The position numbers and the translations under genes are program-made. A DNA stretch of 30,699 nt from positions 1-30,699 of the forward strand of contig JADKAF010000003.1 in NCBI GenBank assembly GCA_016719295.1, given 5' to 3'. This stretch comes from Planctomycetota bacterium. GTDB lineage: Bacteria; Planctomycetota; UBA1135; JADKAF01. Under the pieces are notes generated by a model that searched no databases, was not told the origin of the DNA, and saw only the letters and a list, made by a program, of their open reading frames with translations. This document shows positions 1 to 8,692 of the stretch, piece by piece (position 1 is the first letter of the stretch; each line of letters opens with the position of its first letter).

Positions 1-43
1 CGACTTTCGGAACGTTGTCCTTTTTTCGTCGGAACAGACCCAT
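1..43 (-). CDS. 5' end of an unidentified gene (partial)
   Basis: An ATG at 43 opens a frame that stays open to the window edge and begins MGLFRRKKDNVPKV. It starts one base after the stop of the preceding membrane-protein gene, so it is probably translationally coupled to it and in the same operon. Fourteen residues with a basic cluster (RRKK) are too few to assign a function. Lysis or cell-wall genes often follow tail fibre and holin genes, but nothing visible here shows that. Confidence 0.5.
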   Translation of the reverse strand, partial: MGLFRRKKDNVPKV

Positions 44-44
44 A

Positions 45-332
45 TTATTTACTGCCTCCGTTAGTCTTTACCGCTTCTATTTTAGCGGCAAGGAGTGTAT
101 TAGACTGTGAGTTAGATTGCAATACCTCGAGAACTTCTTTAGTCGTAGAGTTACTTTCGACTCTACGAGCTTCGATTATCGCTTCTTTCTCTCGCTGGAG
201 AGTATCCTTATCGTTCTGGAGTCTCTCGTTCTTATTATACAACTTTAGGCAAACCCAACCTAAAACGATACAGGCGATACCGAGAACGCCTTGCGTAAAA
301 AGATAGCTTGTAACGCCGTTACTCGGGTCCAT
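45..332 (-). CDS. Small membrane protein, holin-like (one TM plus coiled coil)
   Basis: This 95-residue protein has a hydrophobic N-terminal segment (about residues 10-31, ending VLGWVCLKLY) followed by a long charged helix rich in Glu, Lys, Arg and Gln (about 33-90) that should form a coiled coil. The arrangement resembles BhlA/UviB-type holin-like phage proteins. Its place directly after the tail fibre gene, where lysis genes often sit, fits that role. The start codon overlaps the fibre stop (TAATG), indicating translational coupling. The holin role is inferred from topology and position only; a membrane-anchored tail accessory protein is an alternative. Confidence 0.6.
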   Translation of the reverse strand: MDPSNGVTSYLFTQGVLGIACIVLGWVCLKLYNKNERLQNDKDTLQREKEAIIEARRVESNSTTKEVLEVLQSNSQSNTLLAAKIEAVKTNGGSK

Positions 333-1144
333 TAACTTAGCCTTATTAAGTCTAAGTGTGCGTACGTAATACTAGTTGCATAGTCTCTGTTCTGATAGCG
401 TATCTTAATTACGTCTCCTGCGGCTAGATTTAGTAGGACAGAACCGTTACTTGTCTGATAGCCTCTTGATGTACTTGTAGTGCCTCTAAACGATAGCTGA
501 CCTACAGTCGTACCATTAAGAGTTATAACTGTAAAAAAGTTTTGCGTATCTTGATTACGTACCTCTCCGATAATCAAATATACTCCGGCTGTCGCTACTG
601 TAATACCATTACTACTAAGTGAAAAATTATTAGTATCTGAGTTTATTTCTGTTGAGGACAATACCACGTCCGCCTCTGTACCGGAGGTATTGCTAATACT
701 CTGATTACCCGTAGTTACCGCTTTTACAAAAGAGTTACCGATAGAATCTACCTCTAGTTTTTCAGAACCTAAAGGCGTTGCTAGAGACGTATACTGAGGA
801 CTTGTAATAGTTTCGTTGGCAAGCGTAGCTCCTGATTTCCATTTGATAGTTAGTAACGTAGATGCTACGTTTACTATAGTACCGTATTTAGTACCGCCGG
901 TAACTTGAGTAATCTTTACTAGCATACCTTTACCGTATTTAGTCGTAGCGTTCGACGGAACGGTAATAGTCGTAGCAGAAGCGTACGTCCACGTTTCACC
1001 AGAAGCAGTCCAGCCTAAATCGGGAATACCGAAAGCGTTAGCGACGCTAATTTTCTTAGCTATATTCGCCGAGCTATCTAAAACTAGTAAGTAATCGTTA
1101 CTCGCTAGGCTCGTTAGTTCGGTTAAAGCGGATATTCTACCCAT
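332..1144 (-). CDS. Tail fibre / receptor-binding protein with C1q-like C-terminal domain
   Basis: This 270-residue protein begins ALTELTSLASNDYLLVLD, a motif common at the base-attachment end of phage fibres. A mid-region of short beta repeats follows. From about residue 140 there is a beta-rich domain (AGVYLIIGEV, FFTVITLNGT, GSVLLNLAAGDVIKIRYQN) that reads like a C1q/TNF jelly-roll trimerisation and binding head. It lies at the distal end of the tail gene run, the usual place for receptor-binding proteins. Its base composition differs from its neighbours, with many more TpG and fewer CpG, which suggests recent acquisition by exchange. A fibre role is likely; the receptor is unknown. Confidence 0.75.
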   Translation of the reverse strand: MGRISALTELTSLASNDYLLVLDSSANIAKKISVANAFGIPDLGWTASGETWTYASATTITVPSNATTKYGKGMLVKITQVTGGTKYGTIVNVASTLLTIKWKSGATLANETITSPQYTSLATPLGSEKLEVDSIGNSFVKAVTTGNQSISNTSGTEADVVLSSTEINSDTNNFSLSSNGITVATAGVYLIIGEVRNQDTQNFFTVITLNGTTVGQLSFRGTTSTSRGYQTSNGSVLLNLAAGDVIKIRYQNRDYATSITYAHLDLIRLS

Positions 1145-1174
1145 TATTTATTTCTCCTTGATTATTAGTATACA

Positions 1175-3532
1175 TTAACTTGGCTCCGTCGGGTTATTAG
1201 CCGTTTCGAGAGCGTCGAGGTTTCGTTTTATATCTTCTACCCTCTTATTTACTCGAGGTACGTTATACGTAAGAGTTAGAGGCATACTCTCCGGCTTATA
1301 GTCTTTCGATACGCTCTGTACGACGATAGCGTCGACGAGGCTACCGAGTCCGATAAAGCCGAGCATTTCGCCGACGGCTACGTCCTCGAGATAGAACGTA
1401 CCGTCTTCGGTAATCTCTACGTCTCCGGCGTAAAGAGCTTGGTTAAACTGGTCTATCTCCGAGCCGGTAAGGATATAAGCCGTAGCTTCGGTCGTTACTC
1501 GGTTATCGGAGAGCTTCTTTAAGCCTCGGCGAGTACCGCTAGCCGGAGCTACCGTATCTCGGACATAGAGAGCAGGGTCTCCGCCTCCGGAGAACGGAAC
1601 GTCGTTAATAACTTGCTCTATCGTCTTGATAATCTTACCGTCGACGATACTATCCGGTCGAAGCCACCTATCCGGAGTCGCCGAGCGTTCCTTAAAGTAG
1701 AGCGTATCCGTACCGAAGTCGTAATAGAAGTACCAGTTAGCCGGAGCTAGCTCGAGTACCTTTTCGATAGCCTCTTTTATAGTCTGACCCCTAAAGGTAT
1801 AGCTTACGGTCGTTCCGGTATCTTGTATCGAATCGGAAGTATAGTTTATCTGAGCCCCTCGTCCTCGAGCGAAGTCGATAATACTTCGGAGAATATCGCT
1901 AGGGTCTTCCGATAGATAAGGTACGGTCGTCTCCGCTCCGGCTTCGTAGAGGATAAAGGCTATATCGCTTCCGGTATCGTTAACGAGTCCGGTATCGTTC
2001 GTAATATACCAGAGAGAGCCTCCGCCGAAAGCCGAAGAAGTATTTAAGTTAAACGGATAAGTTACGTTACCGCCGGTCTTAGCGAAGTCCGTAGCGAAGT
2101 CGAAGTAATACGTACCGGCAGGAAGCGTTATTAGAGTATCGAATACTACGTCGTAATACTCTACCGGCGTATTACGGTTTACGATACCCTCGCCTCCGCC
2201 GTAGCTTATTCCGGTAGGAGAAGACGGAGTTCCGCCTCTAATCGTAACGCTAAACGGTACGTCGGTATACCAACCGGCGAAAGGATAGAGCCGGACTTTC
2301 GAGAGCTTCTTTTCTGCCGCCATTGTAAAGCTCTGATATAAGCCGTAATGGTCGGTAGGACCACCGCCGTTTATACCGTAGAATCCTCCGTTAAGCGTCG
2401 AGTTCGTTACGTATGGCGTATCTTCGGTTTCGAGCATTATATGAACTAGGTCTTGCGAATAAGAACGAATCTCGGCGGTAATCCCTTTACCGCTTAGAGG
2501 TAACTCCCAACGAGGTACGTAGCCTCGGAATATCGTACGACCGAGAGGGTATCCCTCCTCGACGAGTAATAGAGAGCCGTCTTCGTTTAGAATCGGCGTA
2601 TCGTCCTCGTTTAATAAAGCCTCGAATTGTCCGTAAATAGCGTCGACCTCTACGTTAAAGTTAGTATCGAGGTTAGTTCCTGCTCCGAGAGCCGATACCG
2701 GAGCGGTATCTATTAGGAACGGCGAATCGTTTTCGTCGGTAAGTACCGTATCGTCTTCGTTAAGAAGCGTATCGACGGCGGTCTCGGTAGATAGATAATT
2801 ACGAGAGAACGCTATAGGCATAGAGCCGATAAGGTTATTTATATCTTGCTTATATGTCGGCTTATTCGCTAGGTCTCGCCAGTCGCCGAGGTAGTCTCCG
2901 GCTTCGGAGCGGACTTTAGCTCTATACTTCTTCTGCGGTAATTGTCGATTAGGAGGAGTAGGTACGACGACGTTACCGTACGAGCTAGCTACTGCGTTAA
3001 TCTTAGGATTCCAAGTATAGGTAACTCGAATAAAGAACTCGTATAGCCGATAGGTCGTAGTACCGCCTCCGCTCGCTTCCATACCGCCGTCTAACTGTAC
3101 TTCGATACCGTCAATAGTAGCGTCGTCCGGAATAGCGTAAAGACCCTCGTAGCCGGTCGCTATAAGGTAATAAGATTCCGGAGTACCGGACGGAACGCCG
3201 GAGTTAGCCGTACCGGTCGCTATAGCTACGCCGAACTTTAGATTATTTATATCCGAACCGGCTAGAGACGACTCTCCCCATAAGTCGCTAACTCCTCCGA
3301 GATTAGCGAAAGGCGAGGTATCCGTACCCGAAGCTTCGTTAGCTCCGGTAATAGCGTCGTTAAAGACTAGCCTAGCTTGGTCTAGGTAGGCGGTCTCCGC
3401 TCCGGCGTTAAAGAAGCTAAAGGTATAGGTATCGCCGGTAAATATAGCGTCCGTCTCTACCCAAGCGGTAGTACCGACGCTATCATCTTGAGCTACCCTA
3501 GTAGGTCGAATCCAGTCCGTAGTAAATTGCAT
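1175..3532 (-). CDS. Tal-like tail hub / baseplate protein
   Basis: This large 785-residue protein lies after the Dit-like gene, the position of the tail-associated hub (Tal, gp27/gpD family). The N-terminal third is a beta-rich module (WIRPTRVAQDD; later DDATIDGIEVQLDG). The C-terminal part (about 540-785) has hub-type features, including ILRSIIDFARGRGAQINYT and WYFYYDFGTDTLYFKERS, and ends in a helix. An acidic motif occurs twice, near residues 256 and 306 (TLLNEDDTVLTDEND and ALLNEDDTPILNEDG). No catalytic peptidase or lysozyme domain is evident to me. The hub assignment rests on position, size and these features. Confidence 0.7.
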   Translation of the reverse strand: MQFTTDWIRPTRVAQDDSVGTTAWVETDAIFTGDTYTFSFFNAGAETAYLDQARLVFNDAITGANEASGTDTSPFANLGGVSDLWGESSLAGSDINNLKFGVAIATGTANSGVPSGTPESYYLIATGYEGLYAIPDDATIDGIEVQLDGGMEASGGGTTTYRLYEFFIRVTYTWNPKINAVASSYGNVVVPTPPNRQLPQKKYRAKVRSEAGDYLGDWRDLANKPTYKQDINNLIGSMPIAFSRNYLSTETAVDTLLNEDDTVLTDENDSPFLIDTAPVSALGAGTNLDTNFNVEVDAIYGQFEALLNEDDTPILNEDGSLLLVEEGYPLGRTIFRGYVPRWELPLSGKGITAEIRSYSQDLVHIMLETEDTPYVTNSTLNGGFYGINGGGPTDHYGLYQSFTMAAEKKLSKVRLYPFAGWYTDVPFSVTIRGGTPSSPTGISYGGGEGIVNRNTPVEYYDVVFDTLITLPAGTYYFDFATDFAKTGGNVTYPFNLNTSSAFGGGSLWYITNDTGLVNDTGSDIAFILYEAGAETTVPYLSEDPSDILRSIIDFARGRGAQINYTSDSIQDTGTTVSYTFRGQTIKEAIEKVLELAPANWYFYYDFGTDTLYFKERSATPDRWLRPDSIVDGKIIKTIEQVINDVPFSGGGDPALYVRDTVAPASGTRRGLKKLSDNRVTTEATAYILTGSEIDQFNQALYAGDVEITEDGTFYLEDVAVGEMLGFIGLGSLVDAIVVQSVSKDYKPESMPLTLTYNVPRVNKRVEDIKRNLDALETANNPTEPS

Positions 3533-3536
3533 ACGG

Positions 3537-3929
3537 CTAGACCTCCCCTATAAGTATATCTCCCGAGGCTATCGGTAACGTATTACCGGCGTTTAGTTCG
3601 ATAGGTAAATCGAACGCCCCGAAGTATAGTAAATTACCTCCGCTAGAAGCGTCTCGAATACCCCAATGCGTAACCGTAGAGGCTGGCATATTAGTAAAAG
3701 ATTCGGACGTATTAGATACCTTAGAACCGCCCGAGGCGTTAGCGAACGAAAGTTGTTGTCTTGCGTAAGAGCCTCCGGAGACTTCCGAACCGGTATCGTC
3801 GACGGTCGGGTTAGTCTGATATAAGGCGAGGTAGACGTTAGAGATACTAGGGAACGTAGCCTCTCCGAGTGCGGCTTTAATAACGGCTTGCTTTAGGTAC
3901 GTTGATTTTACAGCTAACATTAGAGCCAC
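3537..3929 (-). CDS. Small tail-associated protein (NVYLALYxxNP family)
   Basis: This 130-residue protein carries the pattern SNVYLALYQTNPT, then GGSYARQQLSF and MPASTVTHWGIRDASSGGNLLYFG. That is characteristic of a small beta-sandwich protein found among tail and fibre genes of many siphoviruses. It lies between the Dit-like and hub genes. Its start overlaps the end of the Dit-like gene by ten bases, so the two are probably translated together. The exact role is not established; a structural part of the tail tip is the most likely. Confidence 0.6.
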   Translation of the reverse strand: MALMLAVKSTYLKQAVIKAALGEATFPSISNVYLALYQTNPTVDDTGSEVSGGSYARQQLSFANASGGSKVSNTSESFTNMPASTVTHWGIRDASSGGNLLYFGAFDLPIELNAGNTLPIASGDILIGEV

Positions 3930-4693
3930 CTCCTATAGTAATCGCTAAATATATCTACGTTTATACTCGTAGCGTCGAAGCTAAACTCGAACGTACCGCC
4001 GGTAGGCGACCATATCGGGAATAGTCCGTCTCCCTCGATTATCTCACTATTCTTATAAATAATCTCGTTAAACGAGTCGATAGTAATTATATCTCCGGCT
4101 ACGAAAGTACCGGTAATATCTAGGTAGGTATTCTCGATAGCGTTACCGATAGAGATAGTAATATCTTCGTCGTCCGGATTTACGGAGTTAATCGTAATAA
4201 TCGTAAGCGGTTGAGCGAAGTAAGAACCTCCGGCGGAGATAGGGATATTAACCGCTTCGGTAATACCGGTTTCGTCGACGAGGGTCGTCTTATCGGTATC
4301 GGTAGCGAAAGGATTAGGAGCGATTCCGGATAGGTTAAAGCCCATACGAGATACGTCCGTATTCTTTCGAGCGACTTGTAGACTATCTATTCCGACGACC
4401 CAGTTACGAGTCGATTCTCGGTAATCCATTTTAAGCTCGAGGTTACGTCGATTAACGAAAGTTTTAAGCTGGTCTAGGCTAGCGTCGGCGTTCGAGGAGC
4501 TATCGGTCTGTATGTAGCCGGTAAGGTTAAACTTACGGCTTCCGTAGCGTTCGAAGACGGCTTTAGCTCCGTCCTTACGAGCGAGTTCGATTACCTCGAT
4601 AGTTTTAGGAGGAGCGTTAAAGAGGTCGGTCTCGACTATCTTAAAGTTTCCGGCTTGTAAATCTAAGCCGTCTAGTGTTATTCCTCTAGCCAT
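3920..4693 (-). CDS. Distal tail protein (Dit-like)
   Basis: This 257-residue protein follows the tape measure gene, where Dit (SPP1 gp19.1 type) is found. The N-terminal half has the belt-domain pattern of short strands: RGITLDGLDLQAGNFKIV, a KFNLTGYI strand, then an LDQLKTFVNRRNLELKMDY helix-strand unit. A C-terminal galectin-like half contains GTFVAGDIITIDSFN and ends SDYYRRWL. Dit forms the hexameric ring joining tail tube to tip. The start overlaps the tape measure stop by eight bases. Family assignment is by pattern and order. Confidence 0.75.
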   Translation of the reverse strand: MARGITLDGLDLQAGNFKIVETDLFNAPPKTIEVIELARKDGAKAVFERYGSRKFNLTGYIQTDSSSNADASLDQLKTFVNRRNLELKMDYRESTRNWVVGIDSLQVARKNTDVSRMGFNLSGIAPNPFATDTDKTTLVDETGITEAVNIPISAGGSYFAQPLTIITINSVNPDDEDITISIGNAIENTYLDITGTFVAGDIITIDSFNEIIYKNSEIIEGDGLFPIWSPTGGTFEFSFDATSINVDIFSDYYRRWL

Positions 4694-6887
4694 TAGTCGG
4701 TACTCCTTGAGTAGCTAGTTCGCTTACTCGGTTAAATCTATCCCAGAACGCCTTAGACGCTTCCGGAGTCTCGTTAACGATAGAGCCGTAGTTATTAAAC
4801 GTCATACCTCCGCCTCCGCTACCTTGTCCGTCTGCGAGAGAGCGTAAGATATTACGAGATTCTCGGTTACTAAATACGTCCGAACCTTTCGGTAGAGAGA
4901 CTAACTCTCCGCCTCGACCGTTAATATCTCCGACTTGAGCGAGACCGCCTCCGAATCCTCGGACTCCGGTATAGAAGCTAGGTACGGAGAGCTTACCGAT
5001 TCGACCGATACTAACCCCAGGGATTTTATTTATCGTATCTACCGCTCCGTTAATCATACCGATAAAGCCGTTTATAATTCCGACCGCTCCGGAGAGCATA
5101 CCGTTAATCGCTCCCTTAACCGCTCCTGCGACCGAGTTACCGACTGTTTGACCGATACTACTAAAGATACCGGTAATCGAGTTCCATACGCCTCTAAAGA
5201 AGCCGGAGAAGCGATTAAAGATACCGGTTACGGCGTTCCAAGCGTTATTAAATACGCTCCGGAAGAAGTTAGCTACCGGACTAAAGATATTTACGATTCC
5301 TTGCCATACTCGAGCGAAGTAGCCGGTTACGGCGTTCCATATACCTACGATTATCGTCCACGCCGTACCGAAGACTCGAGCGTAGAATCCTACGACTTGA
5401 TTAAAGATAGCGACGATACCGTTCCAGATACCCCTAAAGAAGCCGACGGCTAAGTTCCAGATACTAACGACGATATTCCAAGCTCCGGTAAAGACCGAGG
5501 TAAAGAATCCGATTACCGGCGTAAATACGGCTACGATAAACGCCCATACTCCGGTAAAGAACGTCTTAATCGTCTCCCAATGCGTAATAATTAAGCCGAC
5601 GGCTAGCGAGAACGGCCAGAAGATAACGGCGAGTATCGTAAGCCCCCACTTCTGAAAGAATCCGACGATAGCGTCGAATACTGCGACGACTCCGTTCCAT
5701 AGTCCGGTAAAGAAGCTAACGATACCTTGCCACGCTTTAACGATTCCGTCTATTACTGGTCCGAATACTCCGCCTACCCAAGAGACGAAGCTATCGAACG
5801 CCTGTTTAACGGTATTCCAGAGACCTATAAAGAAGCCTTTTATCGTATCCCAGTTCTTAATAATAAGGTAAGCGAGACCGGCGATAACGAGGATTATAGC
5901 GGTAATAGCTAGAATTATCGGGTTTGCGGCTAAGAACATAAAGGCGACGTTTAGAGCTTTAACTACCGTAATAAGGTGTCCGATTACCATAATTAGCGGT
6001 CCAAGTGCGGCGACGACTCCGACGGCGATTAAGAGAGCTTTCTGCTGTCCGTCCGTAAGTCCGTTAAAGAAGTCGAGAACCTTACCGCCTACGTCGAGGA
6101 GCTTATTATAAGCCGGTGCGAGCTTCTCTCCGAATTGAGCCGATAGCTCTTTCGTTCGCTCCGCCTGTATACGAGTACGGTTAGCGATTCCGTCGGAGGT
6201 ACGAGCGAAGTCGCCTTGTGCGTTCTTCGTCTTCTCCATTACGTAGTTATATCGAAGCTGTACGAGTTCGGCTTGCCCCATTTCTTTCATTGACTTATTT
6301 ATACCCTTAGCTCGAGCGAACTCCTCGAGGTTAGTCTGAGTCATAACGATACCGAGACCTTTAAGAGCTTCCGTTTCGCCGGTATAGATTCCGGCTAGAG
6401 CCGTCTGAGCCCTTTCGAAAGAGACGTTCTTAAAGGACGCCATATCCGCCCCGAGTTGCGTTAAGCCCATAGACATTTTAGAGGCTTCCTTTTGCGTCTG
6501 CCCCATACCTGTACCCATATCGCCGAATAACGCCGTAGCGTCGAGAGCCGACTGTTGAGCTAGACCCATAGAGTTAATCGAGTCTTTAGCCCATTGTTTA
6601 ACGGTAGACGAGTTACTACCGAACGATACGTCTACCTTATTTAGCGTCTCCTGTAGGTCGGAGAAAGATTTAACGGCTAAACCGGCACCGGCGAGAATCG
6701 GAAGCGTAAGAGTCGCCGACATACGACCGCCGACGTTCTTCATTTTATTACTTACCTTATCGAGCTTCTCGTTAATACCGTCGAAGCGACCTTGCGTTTT
6801 CTCGAGTTGACCGTTAGCCTCGTCGAAAGCACCCTTAGCCTTATTTTGAGCTTCGATTAAGATTTTTAGTTTAGCTTCGTCCGTCAT
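4686..6887 (-). CDS. Tape measure protein
   Basis: This 733-residue protein sets tail length and spans the tail lumen. It has a charged N-terminal helix (1-50), a tape-measure core (about 75-260), a strongly hydrophobic block (about 284-343), then a long run of Trp/Phe-rich repeats of the form FF..VWN.IV.IF at roughly 11- and 22-residue spacing (about 346-585). The C-terminus is Gly-rich. It is short for the class and predicts a tail near 110 nm at about 0.15 nm per residue. The gene lies directly after the frameshifted chaperone pair. The nearest Shine-Dalgarno-like sequence (AGGTGG) sits 12 bases from the ATG, longer than usual, and a TATCAT box lies six bases upstream of the ATG. Confidence 0.92.
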   Translation of the reverse strand: MTDEAKLKILIEAQNKAKGAFDEANGQLEKTQGRFDGINEKLDKVSNKMKNVGGRMSATLTLPILAGAGLAVKSFSDLQETLNKVDVSFGSNSSTVKQWAKDSINSMGLAQQSALDATALFGDMGTGMGQTQKEASKMSMGLTQLGADMASFKNVSFERAQTALAGIYTGETEALKGLGIVMTQTNLEEFARAKGINKSMKEMGQAELVQLRYNYVMEKTKNAQGDFARTSDGIANRTRIQAERTKELSAQFGEKLAPAYNKLLDVGGKVLDFFNGLTDGQQKALLIAVGVVAALGPLIMVIGHLITVVKALNVAFMFLAANPIILAITAIILVIAGLAYLIIKNWDTIKGFFIGLWNTVKQAFDSFVSWVGGVFGPVIDGIVKAWQGIVSFFTGLWNGVVAVFDAIVGFFQKWGLTILAVIFWPFSLAVGLIITHWETIKTFFTGVWAFIVAVFTPVIGFFTSVFTGAWNIVVSIWNLAVGFFRGIWNGIVAIFNQVVGFYARVFGTAWTIIVGIWNAVTGYFARVWQGIVNIFSPVANFFRSVFNNAWNAVTGIFNRFSGFFRGVWNSITGIFSSIGQTVGNSVAGAVKGAINGMLSGAVGIINGFIGMINGAVDTINKIPGVSIGRIGKLSVPSFYTGVRGFGGGLAQVGDINGRGGELVSLPKGSDVFSNRESRNILRSLADGQGSGGGGMTFNNYGSIVNETPEASKAFWDRFNRVSELATQGVPTNG

Positions 6888-6911
6888 ATTCTAATGATAC
6901 CACCTAGAGAC

Positions 6912-7459
6912 CTATTTAGGAGGAGGCGGAGCGGTATTACGCTCGTACTCCGATTCGGTCTCGCTTTTAATTTTAAGTAGTTCGATAAACCAAGCCGGAC
7001 TAGAGGCGTAGTCTTGGTAAGTCCAGTTCATCGAGGCACAGAGGACGGCTATCGAGAAGCGGTCGTCGTCGATACGACCTCTACCGTTAGCTAGGACTTT
7101 GTAGTACTGGTCTCTGAGCCGTTGGCTTTTTTTTCGTCGATACCGCCGTTTACTACTTTATCGACTTCTTCGAGGACGAACTTATAGTCTCCGGCTCGCA
7201 TATTTAGAACGGCGTTAACTACGTCCTTATCGCTACCGTCGACGCTAACGACTACGGCTTTAATAGAGGCGTTCTCTTGGTCGGCTATCATTGTATCCGA
7301 AAGCTTCGGCTGTAGCTTCTTACCGTCGACGCTCGTACCGACTCCGGCGAACATAGCCGTATCTATCGCTTGCGACTCTCGTCCGGTAATCCAGCTTTTA
7401 AGTACTACTTTACTACCCTTAACAGGGGTCGTTACTTCGTAAGTTTCTCGGTCTTCCAT
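6912..7459 (-). CDS. Tail assembly chaperone, long form by -1 frameshift (lambda GT-like)
   Basis: Reading the 122-residue chaperone frame from 7459 to the A-run at 7127-7134 and slipping back one base opens a second frame to the TAG at 6912-6914, giving about 182 residues. The extension begins SQRLRDQYYKVLANGRG and contains a typical T-like helical segment (FSIAVLCASMNWTYQDY, then PAWFIELLKIKSE) ending in APPPPK. The slip site reads GAA AAA AAA GCC in the zero frame, a valid A AAA AAA heptamer. Gene order (tube, G/GT, tape measure) matches the conserved lambda-type arrangement. The long form would recruit tube subunits to the tape measure. Frameshift efficiency cannot be read from sequence. 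Confidence 0.85.
7091..7459 (-). CDS. Tail assembly chaperone, short form (lambda G-like)
   Basis: This 122-residue zero-frame product starts MEDRETYEVTTPVKGSKVVLK and ends at TAG just past the slippery A-run. The fold pattern (KSWITGRES, later NAVLNMRAGDYKFVLEEVDK) resembles the G-like chaperones that coat the tape measure before the tube polymerises. The start is set by a strong site, AGGAGACCAG, seven bases before the ATG region; this is one of six genes with that extended box. It lies directly after the tail tube gene. Confidence 0.85.
   Translation of the reverse strand: MEDRETYEVTTPVKGSKVVLKSWITGRESQAIDTAMFAGVGTSVDGKKLQPKLSDTMIADQENASIKAVVVSVDGSDKDVVNAVLNMRAGDYKFVLEEVDKVVNGGIDEKKANGSETSTTKS
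7127..7134 (-). promoter_or_regulatory. Programmed -1 ribosomal frameshift site (A8 run)
   Basis: On the coding strand this is a run of eight A residues preceded by G and followed by GCC, placing A AAA AAA in the correct phase for a tandem -1 slip. The downstream -1 frame stays open for about 73 codons and looks coding. Both the site and its position are conserved features of siphovirus tail chaperone genes. Confidence 0.85.
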
Positions 7460-7493
7460 TTATCTGGTCTCCTAATTATTTAAATTACTAACT

Positions 7494-8474
7494 CTAGTAG
7501 TCCGTACCGTCTTGCGTATTCGTAAGCCTTGCGCTAATCATAGCGGAGTCGGTTACGGATACTAACGCTTCGAAGCTAAGGGTCTGCTTTAGAGGGTCGT
7601 TAGAATCCCAACCTCGTTCGAACTCGCTAAAGACTATCTCGTTAAGGTCGAATCGTAACTCGGGGTTATGACCGCTTCCGAGGTCGACGGTAGTATCTGC
7701 CATAGATAAACGTGCGGCTCGGTGCGTATTAGCGAATACGTAGTCTCGGTACGTAGTATTTTCGAAGTATAGCTCGATAGAACCGGTTACTCCGAATTGC
7801 TTGTTAATGATGTCTTCCGGCTCTTTAGAACCTAGAACGTAGAGAGCCTCGGCGTTCTTAGCGACTTCCATATTAAAGCTCGTTACGTTAATCGCACTTG
7901 CGGCGTCGAGACCGGCTACGGCGGAAGCCATTTTAACCGAGACCATACTAGGGATAAACTCGACTTCGTTCGTAAACGCCGGAGAGTTCGTTACGCTAGC
8001 GGACTTCTTAGAGATTAAGTTAATCGTTCGCTTAACGTAGTCGTCTACGGCTACTTCGAGCGACCACGAGTTAATCATAGCGAACGGAGAGCGGACGTCT
8101 TGTATATCGTCTACGTAGCTAACCGATAGGCTCTTATGGTCGTTATTATTAGCGAGCGTATAAGCGTGGTCGAAGACGTTAGTCGTCGTACGTTCGGTAG
8201 AAGTAGGACTTTGACCGAATAGAGCCGTAAGCTCCGCTCCGATAGAGTCGATAAAGATTTTACCGCCGTATTCGCCCTCTCCCCACTCTTTAATAATATC
8301 TGCGTCGTTAAACTCCTCGATACGCCCCATAGCGGAATCGTTCTTAACGTATTCGACTTTATCGTCGAACGAATAACTTTGTACTGGTACGAAAAAGGTA
8401 GGAGCTACGGCAGTACCCTGCGTCGCTTCGACAGCTATTCCGATAGCCCCAGTACGACCGATAACTTTAGCCAT
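7494..8474 (-). CDS. Major tail tube protein
   Basis: This 326-residue protein starts MAKVIGRTGAIGIAVEATQGTAV and has tube-type blocks such as YSFDDKVEYVKNDSAMGRIEEF and IKEWGEGEYGGKIFIDSIGAE, with a beta-rich remainder. It lies just before the G/GT chaperones, as expected for the tube protein of a long non-contractile tail. No sheath gene is present, which argues for siphovirus morphology. The start codon overlaps the stop of the upstream 59-aa gene (TAATG). It is probably one of the most abundant virion proteins. Confidence 0.85.
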   Translation of the reverse strand: MAKVIGRTGAIGIAVEATQGTAVAPTFFVPVQSYSFDDKVEYVKNDSAMGRIEEFNDADIIKEWGEGEYGGKIFIDSIGAELTALFGQSPTSTERTTTNVFDHAYTLANNNDHKSLSVSYVDDIQDVRSPFAMINSWSLEVAVDDYVKRTINLISKKSASVTNSPAFTNEVEFIPSMVSVKMASAVAGLDAASAINVTSFNMEVAKNAEALYVLGSKEPEDIINKQFGVTGSIELYFENTTYRDYVFANTHRAARLSMADTTVDLGSGHNPELRFDLNEIVFSEFERGWDSNDPLKQTLSFEALVSVTDSAMISARLTNTQDGTDY

Positions 8475-8653
8475 TACTTAGCCTCCTCTTTACTTTTCTT
8501 TAAGTGAACTTTTAAAGCGTCTTGAGCCTCTTTAAGACTTTTCGCTTCGACAATAAATCCGTGTCTAGTAAAATTATACACTCTACCGGCGGAAGTTCGC
8601 TTAGTTTCGACTTCCTCGTTTTGTACTGATGTAGATTTTTCTTCTTTAGGCAT
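8474..8653 (-). CDS. Small conserved-looking protein of the head-tail region
   Basis: This 59-residue protein begins MPKEEKSTSVQNEEVETKR, then RVYNFTRHGFIVEAKSLKEA, and ends KKSKEEAK. A clear site (CTAGGAG) lies nine bases upstream of the ATG at 8653, and the stop overlaps the tail tube start, so it is a real member of the operon. The strand-strand-helix arrangement suggests one small alpha/beta domain with charged tails. No family is recognised. Its location before the tube gene suggests a minor head-tail joining or assembly role, which is inference. A GTATCATTA box sits at 8670-8678, just upstream. Confidence 0.65.
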   Translation of the reverse strand: MPKEEKSTSVQNEEVETKRTSAGRVYNFTRHGFIVEAKSLKEAQDALKVHLKKSKEEAK

Positions 8654-8692
8654 TTATTTACTCCTAGCTTAATGATACTATAATCCGCTTAT

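Noticed and set aside
4935..5453. Long open frame opposite the tape measure gene (172 codons, plus strand)
   Set aside because: It lies wholly antisense to the W/F-rich repeats, has no ribosome site, is low-complexity (Ser/Asp/Thr/Tyr) and is explained by the CpG-rich, TG/CA-poor composition.
5727..5912. Second antisense open frame in the tape measure gene
   Set aside because: Shadow of the same repeats, with no ribosome site or operon context.
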